Below are positions 11,273 to 21,340 of a stretch of 64,000 bases of DNA, in pieces. Below the pieces are notes generated by a model. It made no database searches, was not told the DNA's origin, and worked only from the letters and a program-made list of their open reading frames with translations. The position numbers and the translations under genes were made by a program. The stretch lies in the NCBI GenBank assembly GCA_947095585.1, contig OX352764.1, positions 73,945,816 through 74,009,815 on the forward strand, in the 5' to 3' direction. Source of the DNA: Nephrocerus scutellatus (Eukaryota; Arthropoda; Insecta; Diptera; Pipunculidae). The first letter of the stretch is position 1. The number at the start of each line of letters is the position of its first letter.

Positions 11273-11743
11273 TATATTACATAACGAGTGAGGAAAGTGT
11301 AGTTTATCGTACGTTTCTGCTAGTAATGTACTCTATTTTTCACACGACCAAAACCGGTTTTTCTGCTAAACCGGTTATGCGCAAGCCAAAATTACTCTGT
11401 GAATCGGTGGTCGCTTTGCCTGAAGTAAATAACAAGTATTTTATATATTAACTCACTAGTGTGTATAACGGCTACGGTCGCTTTGACTGAAGTAAATAAC
11501 AAGTATTTTATATGTTAACTCACTCGTGTGTATAACGGCTACTTTCGAGGGTAGGTTATAGCATATAAAACAGGCACTTTCGTCTATGGGCGCGTGAAAA
11601 ATACACACATTCCCACAGAAGTTTTGCATAGCGCAAAAAAATTTAGCAGAAAAATTGTTTTGGTCGTGTGAAAAATAGCGTACATTACTCGCTGAAAAGT
11701 GCTTATCGTCCACGTCCACTTTCCTAGCTCGTTATGTAATATA
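11273..11743. mobile_element. Foldback MITE with ~110-bp inverted arms and TA ends
   Basis: The arms at about 11273-11382 and 11634-11743 are inverted copies: TATATTACATAACGAG begins the left arm and is inverted at the right end, and TATTTTTCACACGACCAAAA and TTTTTCTGCTAAA are shared deeper in. TA at both edges is compatible with a Tc1/mariner-type target duplication. The centre holds two tandem 68-bp units (11408-11475 and 11476-11543) starting GGTCGCTTTG. No transposase. Confidence 0.65.
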
Positions 11744-11854
11744 GTATTAGTACACCACTAAATTGTTGAAAGTATTCCAAAATTTTGAAGGTTTGTATTG
11801 CAAAATGTAAGGAGGCTCATAAAAATTGCCGACATTTTATGAAAACAGTGGATC

Positions 11855-12050
11855 GTAACTCAGTCCTATCAGTATACAATCCTCAAGCCAATATGTATTT
11901 ATGCAATTAAACTCTGGAGTTGCCCCAGCCAAAGTAATAGAAATATAATACAACGCTTCCAGAAAAAATTACTCCGTGACATCGTCATTAAACTCTCGAA
12001 CATTCGAAATGACAACTTACATAAGGACGTTTCTGCAGTATAGCCCACTT
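11855..12050 (+). pseudogene. Jockey-like LINE fragment (RT C-terminal region)
   Basis: One frame, with minor breaks, reads KPICIYAIKLWSCPSQSN, then IIQRFQKKLLRDIV and LSNIRNDNLHKDV. This resembles the 'IWTYGIQLWG...IQRFQNKTLR...RNSDLHRDL' segment after the reverse transcriptase domain in jockey-type elements. It is only about 65 codons long, with no upstream domain, so it is a relic. Confidence 0.6.
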
Positions 12051-12239
12051 GCGAATTTACGCCCCCTGACACGCCCACTACCACGCTCCCGACGCACCCT
12101 TTTGTGGGCGGCAAAAAGAAGGCGGCGCCCATGCCCCGTTTTTGTAGGAGGGCCATACAAACTTAAGGATTTTTTTTAGAAAAATCCATTTTCCCAAGTG
12201 ATTTGAAGGAGGTTTTGGGGTTAATTGGTGTAGTGTATT

Positions 12240-12465
12240 AGTGTTGTCAATCGGAGATACACGTGCGTATAAAATTTGAAGAAAATCGGGTACCTTTTTT
12301 TATAAAATTTGTATGGGTACCCCGGGGCCCGATCACTGTCCAATTTGTACAAAAAGTATTGTCCATCGGAGATACACATGCATATAAAATCTGATGAAAA
12401 TTGGGTATGAAAACAAGTTTTTTTAAAAAATATTTGTATGGGAGCCCCCCGACCAGTAGTCAACC
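12240..12465 (-). mobile_element. Helentron-like repeat fragment
   Basis: Two tandem units of the family core are present: CGGAGATACACRTGCRTATA, GAAGAAAATCGGGTA and TTTGTATGGG(T/A)(G/C)CCC. Neither family terminus is present, so this is an internal fragment in reverse orientation. Confidence 0.6.
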
Positions 12466-12582
12466 CCTTCCAAAATATGATGGTTCTTGGTTTCTTTAAA
12501 TACAAAACGGACGTGGTGCTCATCATGGTATAAAACTCCTACGCAGTATGGGTATAATACATACATACAAAATTTCACTTTT

Positions 12583-13048
12583 ATTGCGAGCCCGAAGGGC
12601 GAAGTTAATAATTAGAGCAAATTAATTTTTTTCAGCGTGCGTGTGTTTGTGAGTTTGTCGGTTTGTCCACCCATATATCTCGACTGCTACTAGTCAGAAA
12701 TTGGTGGGACTTGTTTTAAAATAATTGTTTAGCGCTCGGCTTGCGATGATGTAATTTTGAGATTTATTTTATTCATATAATAATAATAATAATCGGCGCG
12801 ACCTACCGTTATGATCCAATGCCTAGCTTCTCGCGGCCATTTGTGTTGTTGCACACAAATGAAAAGGACGCGACGCATGTCACGTCATCGCAAGCCAAGC
12901 GCTTACCAATTGTTTTAAAACAAGTCCCATCAAATTCTGACTGGTAGATGTCGCGATATACAACCAGACAAACGTACAACCCGACACACGTACGCTAGAA
13001 AATTTTTCTTGTCCTCTGATTATTAGCTTCGCCCTTCGGGCTCGCAAT
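12583..13048. mobile_element. Long-armed foldback element carrying a SINE tail in its centre
   Basis: The left end ATTGCGAGCCCGAAGGGCGA is exactly inverted at the right end. The arms stay complementary for more than 180 bp (CAGTCAGAAWTTGRTGGGAC, TTGTTTTAAAAYAATTG and GCGCTYGGCTTGCGATGA on both sides). The centre (about 12777-12868) is an inverted fragment of the SINE 3' tail: ATT repeats, CGGCGCGAC, then ATTTGTGTTG. The structure is a near-palindrome of 466 bp with no coding capacity. Confidence 0.75.
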
Positions 13049-13049
13049 T

Positions 13050-13175
13050 AACTCTCGGACGTATATTAGACATTCGCGAGAGCTGGGACCGTGAAAAATA
13101 CTTTTGGTGTTTCCTGGGACTCAAACTACGAACCCCCTGCTCAGAAATCCATGCACTTATCCACTGAACCACGGA
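13050..13175 (-). mobile_element. SINE head fragment
   Basis: Reverse orientation copy of the tRNA-related SINE head: TTTTGGTGTTTCCTGGGACT (inverted B-box region) followed by ATCCACTGAACCAC (inverted A-box). It directly follows the foldback. The body and ATT tail are absent. Confidence 0.6.
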
Positions 13176-14040
13176 GGAAAAGTATAAAAAGGGTCTTTAA
13201 ATGAAACTTAAATCATAAGCTAATTCAAGTCTTAAGACTGAAAAAATATTGAATCTTATATCCCCCACCCCACTCCGACATTCAACCAACAACCTCCAAT
13301 CGAACACCATATCCCATCATGACCTACACATACTAAACCTTCGACTAACACCAACCCATCCTCTCCTACAATATTTGGCGTACCATTGCTATAAACCACA
13401 GTGAGCCCCAAAACTTTCTACAATTTCAATAGTATGGACACTAATATCGGACTATTTAAAAAGTTGACAGCGGTACTACTGTTTCCTTCCTGCATAAACC
13501 ATATCCACGGGTAAGCCAAAGGGCAATAATTTTTTAGGATTTCGTATTGAACGCTGTGCAAATGGAATGCCAAACTAAAAACCAAATTGAGTAAATGAAA
13601 CCATACCCGTCTATAGCTGACGTCTCGGCTACGAAGCTTTGCAAATCAAACACAAAATCAAACCATATTCTGGTACAGTTTGCTAATAGAACACTAAACT
13701 GAAACCACGAGAGAGAAATCTTAACTATATCCAGCAAATGAAAAGAGACATTAGTTTTCCAAATTACAAAAAATTGTTGTGCATACATAATAGACTTTTC
13801 GTATCTAATTTACACATCCAAAGAGGTAGAGGACCTGAACTGTTTCTATTTACGACAGAAAATATCGACTAGACTTGAAACGAATCAACTCATCTGCCAA
13901 TACAGAAAACTGCCCTTAATTAAGAGTTAAAACATGTTAGCTAATAAAAATTCCTTTTTTAATTTAAAACGTTTAAAGCGAGCATTGTGCGTAGTAGCTT
14001 GCTTTGATCTGAAACATATTGAAAGCTTGCGTTGAATTAA
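13176..14040. other. No gene seen; C/A-rich patch at about 13260-13340
   Basis: Nothing recognisable apart from a C/A-rich stretch (CCCCCACCCCACTCC and similar), which resembles a patch near 49860-49950. Open frames on the minus strand (13534-13788) have no family match I know. Confidence 0.4.
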
Positions 14041-14992
14041 TTTTTAAATTCTCTATATTAACTTCACTTGCCCGTGGGTCGTCGGTCGGTCGTCGGTCGG
14101 TTGTCGGTCGGTCGTCGGTCGGTCGTCGGTCGGTCGTCGGTCGGTCGTCGGTCGGTCGTCTGTCGTGGATTCTTGCGATAAATTTTTAACCCACTTCCCA
14201 TGGCCCGATTTTATTGAAATTTTGCACACATGCGTATTTCCGGAGACAACACTTTCTATTAAATTTTGAGGCCCCTCGGGCTGCGGGGTCGGGGGGCTCC
14301 CAAACAAAAACTTTAAAAAATTTACCCGATTTTCTTCAAATTTTACACACATGTGTATACCCAATAAACAATACTTTTTCGAAAATTTGGTAGTGATCGG
14401 GTCCCGGGTTCGGCCGCAAGGCCCTTATACATTTTTTAAATATCTGTACTGGCATCAGATATTCGTCGCCCTTTATGGACTTTGTGCGGTGTGTGCTGCG
14501 CAGTCGGCTGCGCTGCATGGTTTTGTTGGTGGTGGAGAGAGAGAGAGAAATCTTAGCGCACGCACAAATGAACCCAGCAAATGAAACGAGACATAAATGT
14601 TTTATGCTTACTTCAACTTACATTTTTATTATATACTGAATTGTATTTTTATTGATGTCGTTTTTTGTTGTTGTCGATATCAACATACAGATAGAACAAC
14701 AAGTTTTCACAATATTCTGTCATTTGGCGTTTTCATAAATTAGTTCAGAGCAGTCAAAGAGTTCTCAAGATAAATGTTCGTGTTTCTTATTTGCTCAGAG
14801 TATGAGCGTGCTCTAAGTGCTCAGAATAAAATGATCTGAGCTTTTTCAATTTTAACATCTGATGTCAAATGTTTGTTTCGATGATTTTCTTCTACAATAA
14901 AAAAAAATGGCCCAGGATCGAGGGGCTCCCATATCAATTTCTGCGATTAGAGAATTTAGATGAAAAATTTTAATTTTTATGGGTTGTTTTAT
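14041..14992 (+). mobile_element. Helentron-like (DINE-1-type) element, both ends present
   Basis: It begins TTTTTAAATTCTCTATATTA, followed by CCCGTGG and a GTCG-type simple repeat (about 14080-14165). Then come family core units (GCACACATGCGTATTTCC, TTTACCCGATTTTCTTCAAA), a GAGA tract and the 3' end TTAGAGAATTTA...TTTTTATGGGTTGTTTT. AAATTCTCTA at the 5' end and TAGAGAATTT about 45 bp from the 3' end are inverted copies, the asymmetric arrangement known for Helentron-associated elements. No protein is encoded. A close full-length relative is at 27690-28502. Confidence 0.65.
14080..14165. repeat. (GTCG/GTCGGTCG)n microsatellite
   Basis: GTCGTCGGTCGGTC-type units repeat about ten times inside the Helentron-like element. 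DINE-1 and mini-me elements of flies are known for a GTCY simple repeat in the equivalent place. Confidence 0.85.
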
Positions 14993-15199
14993 TTTGATTT
15001 GTTGTCTTTTTTTGGTGATTTGGCAATGTTAATCCAGTTCTGAGCTATGTATGTTTAAAGTTTCGAGTCTCTAACTCAATGGAAAGTTAGTTTAAAATCA
15101 ATTATAAAATTCCACCCGCACAGACAGATAAAAATAACCGGAAAAAAATATACAAAAATAAATTAAAACTTTAAATTTTTTTGTTTTTCTAATTTTTTA

Positions 15200-15640
15200 A
15201 AAAATTTAGCTAAATTTACTCTGATTATTAGAAATTGTTAAGCAAACTTTTCTCTAATTTTTCCATAATTTATTGATTACGCAAAATATAGTGTTAGCAA
15301 ACTAATTTGCTTAATTGCTAATTTACTGTATTTAAGAAACTGATTAGAATGGTTTCTATCTCCACTATCTTCTGAATTTCTTCTGTTTTGCTAAAAAAAA
15401 AAAAAAAGAGTACTCATGATTTTTGAAAAATAGAAGCAAACTTTTCTCTGATTTCTCGAACAATTTAAACAAATTTTTCACTGATTCAGCAATCACGCAA
15501 AATACAGCGTTAGCAAACTAATTTGCTTAGTTGCAAATTTATTGCTTGTAAGAAGCTGATCAGAAGAGTTTTGCCCTCCACTTTCTTCGGAATAACTACT
15601 AAATAACAGCTCTCAGAATTTCGCAAATTTTGCTATAAGT
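15200..15640. repeat. Two AT-rich tandem units, period about 217 bp
   Basis: GTTAGCAAACTAATTTGCTT occurs near 15293 and 15510, with similar flanks (AAGCAAACTTTTCTCTRATT before; AAGAARCTGATYAGAA after). The units are diverged. Confidence 0.6.
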
Positions 15641-16044
15641 CAACAGCTTTTCGCAAATTCAGAGAAAATTCTCTAATAAGCTGATTAAATGTTCTTCGCA
15701 AGTAATCGCCAGATACATTTCCTCCAAGAAGTAATGTCAGGAGCAGTGCTCTCCTCTACAGATAAGAACGTTCATGATGGCATTCTTCTCCAAGAGGCCT
15801 CTCGTCTACATACATTAAATAGGCTGTATCCAATACACGGCCACGGGTATTGAGCGTGACAACGTCTTCCCGGAACGAAAGAAAAGAAAACAAAAATCTT
15901 CTTGTCTCATCTCACAATTGCATAGTTCCCAAAATTCCAGACCCTAATGACGATGTCCCAGAATTGATAAAGTAGTTTCACTTACAATAAAAAAAAGTTT
16001 ATTATAAATAACTAAATAATTTATATAGTTCGGTGGTCGGTGGT
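15641..16044. other. No gene; one isolated unit of the 118-bp repeat
   Basis: About 15905-15972 (AAATTCCAGACCCTAATGA and CCCAGAATT) resembles the tandem units at 30235-30740. The remainder is unassigned. Confidence 0.4.
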
Positions 16045-16860
16045 CGATTTCATGGTTTTCGGGGTCGCTGAGTTGAATGGTGATGTTAAGACAGTTATAG
16101 GGGGATGGGGTCGAAAACGGAGGAGGAGGGGGGGGGGGGGTTCCGATGTCAGTGTTGATTCCATGGTTTTCGGGGTCGCTGAGTTGAATGGTGATGTTAA
16201 GACAGTTATAGGGGGATGGGGTCGAAAACGGTGGAGGAGGGGGGGGGGGTTGCCGATGTCAGTGTTGATTCCATGGCTTTCGGGGTCGCTGAGTTGAATG
16301 GTGATGGTAAGACAGCTCTAGGGGGATGGGGTCGATAAGTGAGGGGTAGGGGGTGACCGGTATTAATATCGATTCAATAGTTTTTGGGGTCTCTCAGTTG
16401 AATGGTAATGCTAAGACAGCCCTAGAGGGGTGTTGTAGATGACTGAAGGGGGGGGGGGGTAACCATAATGTGTGTCGTTTCCATGGTTTTCGGGGTCGCT
16501 GAGTTGAATGGTGATGGTAAGACAACTCTAGGGGGATGGGGTCAATACCTGATGGGGGGGGGGGGGTGACCGATATTAGTGTCGATTCTATGGTTTTTGC
16601 GATCGCTGAGTGGAATGGTGATGCTAAGACAGCTCTAGAGGGATGGGGTAGATAAGTGAGGTAGATGACCGATATTAGTGTACATTCACTTACTGAGTCA
16701 CTGAGATGAATAGTGTTGGTAGGACACTTCTATGGGTGAGTTGTTTTTCCGGAGGGGGAACGGTGACAGATATTAGTGTCGATCCAATAGTTTTCGGGAT
16801 CGCTGAGATGAATAGTGGTGCTTAGAATGGTACTCGGCGACCGGTGACCGGATGGATTTC
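16045..16860 (+). repeat. Poly-G minisatellite, about 8 units of 103-111 bp
   Basis: Each unit has GGTTTTCGGGGTCGCTGAG, TTGAATGGTGATG, TAAGACAG and AGGGGGATGGGGT, followed by a run of 7-14 G. Unit starts fall near 16051, 16162, 16272, 16375, 16482, 16588, 16686 and 16783, and the last units are the most diverged. The G runs could form quadruplexes on the plus strand. A short open frame crosses the first units but has no protein-like features. Confidence 0.85.
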
Positions 16861-17269
16861 GGGTGAAAAGCGACAGTGTAAAACAGTTTTTATCCCACGG
16901 CTAGCACTCATTTCGACGGATCTACCTTTTACATTTAAGAGATTGCAATTTCCAGTAAAACTTTAGCTTTCGATGACGATCAATAAGTCGGACACTTTTT
17001 CAAGTATTGCGGAGTATAGATTTGAGATTTGAGACAACTTTTTTTTTGCTTGCTCTAGGCTGGGTTCACCAGCTCTTGCTCTTGAAGGTGAAACTAAAAG
17101 CAACTAACCCAGTTTTGTTTAAAATTTATATTATTTATTTTTTTAAATTTTATTTTATAGTTTGAATACTATATAATTTAAAATACTTATTTTGTTAAAA
17201 AAAATTGCAATTTTAACTTAAAGATAGATATCATTCTTTTTCCTACCCCTGCCTAATGGAAGATTGAGA

Positions 17270-17306
17270 TGAATAAATACCTGGGCAACGCCGGGTAATC
17301 AGCTAG
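17270..17306 (+). mobile_element. Helitron-like 3' terminus
   Basis: CCTGGGCAACGCCGGG can fold into a GC-rich hairpin and is followed seven bases later by CTAG and then T. Helitron and HINE 3' ends have this arrangement: a hairpin shortly before a CTRR end. The element body may extend left to include the poly-G minisatellite, but I cannot define its 5' end. Confidence 0.5.
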
Positions 17307-17319
17307 TATTCATATAAAA

Positions 17320-18425
17320 TAATGGGTGATCATTTTAGAGGTATCGGATTTAAAATTGAAATAAAACAACAAAAATTCAAATTGATTGGGCAATTTTTAT
17401 TATTTTTGTTTAAAACCATTCATGACATTTATTTTTTGACGATAATCCCTTTCAAATGTTGGCCGCAAGTGCGCCGTAATTCGGCCATTCGTAGACACCA
17501 ATTTTGAATGACTCCCTCGAGGACTTCGGTCGGTATCTCACGAATAACTTGAGTAATGTTGGCTTTCAATGTCTCAATCGTAGCTGGTTTATCCACAAAA
17601 CATTTAGACTTTACATACCCCCACAAAAAAAGTCCAAAGGTGTGATATCACACGATCTAGGCGGCCAATCAACCGGTCCGAAACGAGGAGATCAATTGCT
17701 CACCGAAACGAGGACGCAGTAAATGCAATGATTTCACGGGCTGTATGGGATGTAGCGCCGTCTTGTTAAAACCAAATGTCGAGGAGATCCCGGGCTTCAA
17801 TTTCCGGCATAAAAAAGTCGTTTATCATGGCTTGTCTCAGCCTCGTCTTTGAAGAAATATGGGTCGATGATTCCTCCAGCCCATAGGCCGCAGAAAACGG
17901 TAGTTTTCAATGAATTTAATGGCAGTTCGTGAATAGCTTCAGGTTGCTCTTCAGCCCAAATACGGAAATTTTGTTTATTATGGCTTCGTCAACAAGCCAA
18001 AAATGGGCCTCATCACTGAACAAAATTCGAGTGCCAAAATACGGATCTTCGGCGAGTTTTTCAAGAGCCCAACGATTGAAAGTATGACGCTTTGGAAGGT
18101 CGGTCGATTTCAATTCTTGGACTAGCTGTATTTTATACGCTCTCAAACCAAGATCTCTGCGTAAAATCGCCCAAGTAGTGCCATAAGATAGGCCAAGTTG
18201 TTGAGAACGGCGCCGAATCGATTCTTCCGGGTTTCCGGCAAAACTCTCACTTACAGCCGCAATATTCTCTTCATTTCGGGCTGTACGTGGTCCAATCGGT
18301 CGAGTATCATCCAATAATGTAAAATTATTCTCAAGTTTGCCGATGGTATGCCGAATAGTGCGTTCGGTAGGACGATTATGTACACCATAAGTTGGCCTGA
18401 GCGCGCGATAAACACTTTTCACAGA
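17320..18425 (-). pseudogene. Decayed rosa-type mariner transposase
   Basis: Reading the minus strand, the product starts within the DNA-binding part (KSVYRALRPTYGVHNRPTERT), continues through NIAAVSESF, SIRRRSQQLGLSYGTTWAI and YKIQLVQELK, and reaches the first catalytic segment ILFSDEAHFWL. Frameshifts follow. The last part is visible near 17640-17700 (VDWPPRSCDITPLDFF) and 17429-17626 (WGYVKSKCFVDKPATIETL). The first 20-25 residues and the left TIR are missing. The low-coordinate end shows a TIR-like GGGTGATCATTTTAGAGG. It is the same group as the intact copy at 21453-22538 but clearly a different, older lineage. Confidence 0.8.
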
Positions 18426-18499
18426 GCGTCGACTCGTGGATCTGGTGATGCAGGAAATTAGTAATACCTTGTATAAAAGTTTCTTTTTCTCTTAATGGT

Positions 18500-19107
18500 A
18501 CCTTTATTATGGGTTCCCACCGACCCAGGGGCTTGATTACTTCAAAAATTTAAGAGAAAGTTTTGTCCATCGGAGATACACATGTGTTTAAAATTTGAAG
18601 AAAATTGGAAAATTTTTTAAAAAAATTATTTGGGCACTACTTGACACTCAAAAAATTTACGAAAAGTTTTGTACACCGGAGATACACAGGTTTTGAAAAT
18701 TTAAAGAAAATTAGGTTAATTTTAAATTATATGGACACAAAAAGTTTAGTCGATCGGAGATACACAGATGTTTAAAATTTGAAGAAAATTGGGTTAATTT
18801 TTAAAAAAAAATTTAATGGGCAGCTTGGGCCTCAGGGCCCGATCTCTAAACAAAATTTACAGAAAGTTTCGTCCATAGGAGATACAAAATTTGAAAAGTC
18901 AATTTTTAAAAAATTTATATGGGCATCCCTCGGCTCTGAGACTCAAGGGTCCCCAAATTTTGACAGTATTGTATTGTCACCGGAAATACACATGCGTGCT
19001 AAGTTTCAATTAAATCGGTCTTCGGGAAGTAGGTTGAAAATTGATCATAAAATCTGGCCATCCAGCCAGCCAGCCACGGGCACGCGAAGTTAACATAGAG
19101 AATTTAA
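18500..19107 (-). mobile_element. Helentron-like element, reverse, 5' end present
   Basis: Four or five diverged core units (GTYCATCGGAGATACACA, AAATTTGAAGAAAATTGG) lead to CAGCCAGCCAGCCACGGGCA and the family 5' end inverted: GAAGTTAACATAGAGAATTT at 19088-19107. The other terminus is not recognisable. Confidence 0.6.
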
Positions 19108-19346
19108 AAACGACTGGCTCATATATAGAAAAACGTTTATTCGTCATTTAAACGCTGAACTTATGAATACTCCCCTAAATACTAATGAGCTTGATCAACG
19201 AACTTACCTTGCCGTTCAGTAAAGCGTTGTCTGTGTCCTATGCCATCTTCTTCGTCCAAGAGGTAAGAACAGATCACAATGGTGGAATTCAGATTTGGGA
19301 CAAATTAGAAACAGATGTGTAACTCTGTTCAATTTAGCTAAGGTAA

Positions 19347-19822
19347 AAAAACAACCCATAAAAATTACAATTTTTCATCTAAATTCTCTAATCGCAGAAA
19401 TTGATATGGGAGCCTCTTGATCCCGGGTCATTTTTTATTGTTTTTATTTTTTTACTGTAGGAGAAAAACATCGAAAGAGACATTTGACATCAGATGTCAA
19501 ATTTGAAAATGCTCAGAGCACTTAGAGCACGCTCATACTCTGAGTAAACAAGTAAGTCAGTTGAATTAAGCATAAAACATTTATGTCTCGTTTCATTTGC
19601 TGGGTTCATTTGTGCGTGAGCTAAGATTTCTCTCTCTCTCTCTCCACCACAAAAACCATGCAGCGCAGCCGACTGCGCAGCACACACCGCACACAGTCAT
19701 TAAACTGCGACGGTATCTGATGCCACTATTAGAAATTAAAGAAAGTTTTGTCCATCGGAGATATACATGCGTACAAAATTTGAAGAAAATCTGGAACTTT
19801 TTTCATAAAATTTGTATGGGTA
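19347..19822 (-). mobile_element. Helentron-like element, reverse, 3' end present
   Basis: It begins with the inverted 3' terminus AACCCATAAAAATT and the inverted subterminal repeat TAAATTCTCTAATCG, then carries the same internal block as the 14041 and 27690 copies: GACATCAGATGTCAAAT, a TCTC tract and CGCAGCCGACTGCGCAGC. It ends in one core unit. The 5' end is lost. Confidence 0.65.
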
Positions 19823-20019
19823 GAGACCGACTGTGATGTCTACAAAGCATTCATCATAGTATATAAACAAGTAAATGAAAAAAAACTTGGTTTTCGGGTA
19901 CAAACTTTTATATACATATATATCGAAACACGCCACACAGTCGTTTATTATTTGGTAATAATCGCCAAAATATTTGTTTTTGAGGTCGGGGCTATTTAAA
20001 AGAATTTCCTTTTTTCCAC

Positions 20020-20425
20020 GCTTCACACGCGACTCGTGACACGCGTCAAAAGCGAGATATCGATATCGGGATATGGGTCCCTGACATTAAGCCGCTCATA
20101 AAATCTCTAGGTCTCTAGGTCATGCGAAATGTGCTAAAAAACACCTCAAAAAAACAAGGGCGCGATTTCAAACCATCACACATCACACACACGCGTCATA
20201 AGTGGAATATGGAATATAAAAATGCTATTTAGGACTTAGACAATCACAAAATTTCAGCTCTATAGGTAATGTGGAAGTTGGCTAAAAAGGACCTCAAATA
20301 AGTAAAAAAAAAATGTTAACCCATCACACGCGCCACACGCGACACAGAGTCATACTTGGATTTTAAAAAATTCTATTTTGGCCTTAGACACTCACAAAAT
20401 TTCATATCTCTAGGTCGTGTGGAAG
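20020..20425. repeat. Diverged satellite-like units, about 130 bp period (left of hAT-like element)
   Basis: Units share CACAAAATTTCA, TCTCTAGGTCRTGTGGAAG, CTAAAAAGGACCTCAA and a (CACACGCG)-rich segment with a GTCATA...TGGA continuation, recurring around 20100, 20260 and 20400. The array resumes at 22917 after the inserted element. A related unit is near 36085-36150. Confidence 0.6.
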
Positions 20426-20689
20426 TAGTGATGAGCAAACGCAAGACCAAGACCATTTCATCTCGGTCTTGGTCTTGGTCTTGCAAGTCGAGTCTTGGTA
20501 TTGGTCTTGCATTCGTGCCATTAGTCTTGGTCTTGGTCTTGGTCTTGCAGCCTGAGTCTTGGTCTTGGTCTTGCGGTCTTGCAAAAATAAAGTATTTTTT
20601 GAATAATAACTATATAAGTATGTATAAATGGTTGTATGTATGTACATATTTTTGTTCTAGCATAACGTCAAAATCAAAAATAAGCATGG

Positions 20690-21003
20690 GGAAGAAAACT
20701 GGTACAGGCATTGAACTTGAATATCTGAAGACTTAAACAAGATATCAACGTATATTTTAACGTAGTTACAATGCCTAGTATTTATTCTATAAACAAAGAC
20801 AAAAACGAAGTTTCTACCATAAGTATTAACAGAGCAATTTCCGTTAACATGGGTCAGGGTGCACCAAAGTAAGCTTTTTCTTAAATCCCCCATAAATGAT
20901 GTCAACATTGGAAATAGACCCTTACTGTAGAACGATTTTTTTCTTAGAATATACCCAAGAATCATTACCCAAATTAATGTGCACGAATAAGGGGACACCC
21001 TAT
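20690..21003 (+). mobile_element. Solo terminal region of a second mariner-like family
   Basis: This stretch ends GGGGACACCC followed by TATA. It matches in inverted orientation the end region at 55296-55530 (shared ACGAAGTTTCTACCATWAGT and AACAGAGCAATTTCCGTTAA). It appears to be one terminus of that family without its transposase. Confidence 0.6.
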
Positions 21004-21340
21004 ATACATATACACACAAAACTATCAACATTTAAGCTTAGCGGTTAATTCGAAAAAAATTTGTTCAAGAAAGTCTAGACTTATTCTATCGAAAGAACTC
21101 AGTCAATTTCAACATTTCTATTTGCAACTGATGCCATGACTTACGTATTGACGTATTTTTTTTATATGACTTGTCTAGCATGAAAAAATCTCAATCCCAA
21201 AAATATAAAATTATGAGGAAATAGCAATCTAAATCTATGTGTATATGAACATCCATACATATGCCTGTAAATACTACAGCCAGACACAACAGACTCGCTG
21301 AAGATCTTCTGTCTGGGTTTTTAAGTTTGGTAGTATTATA

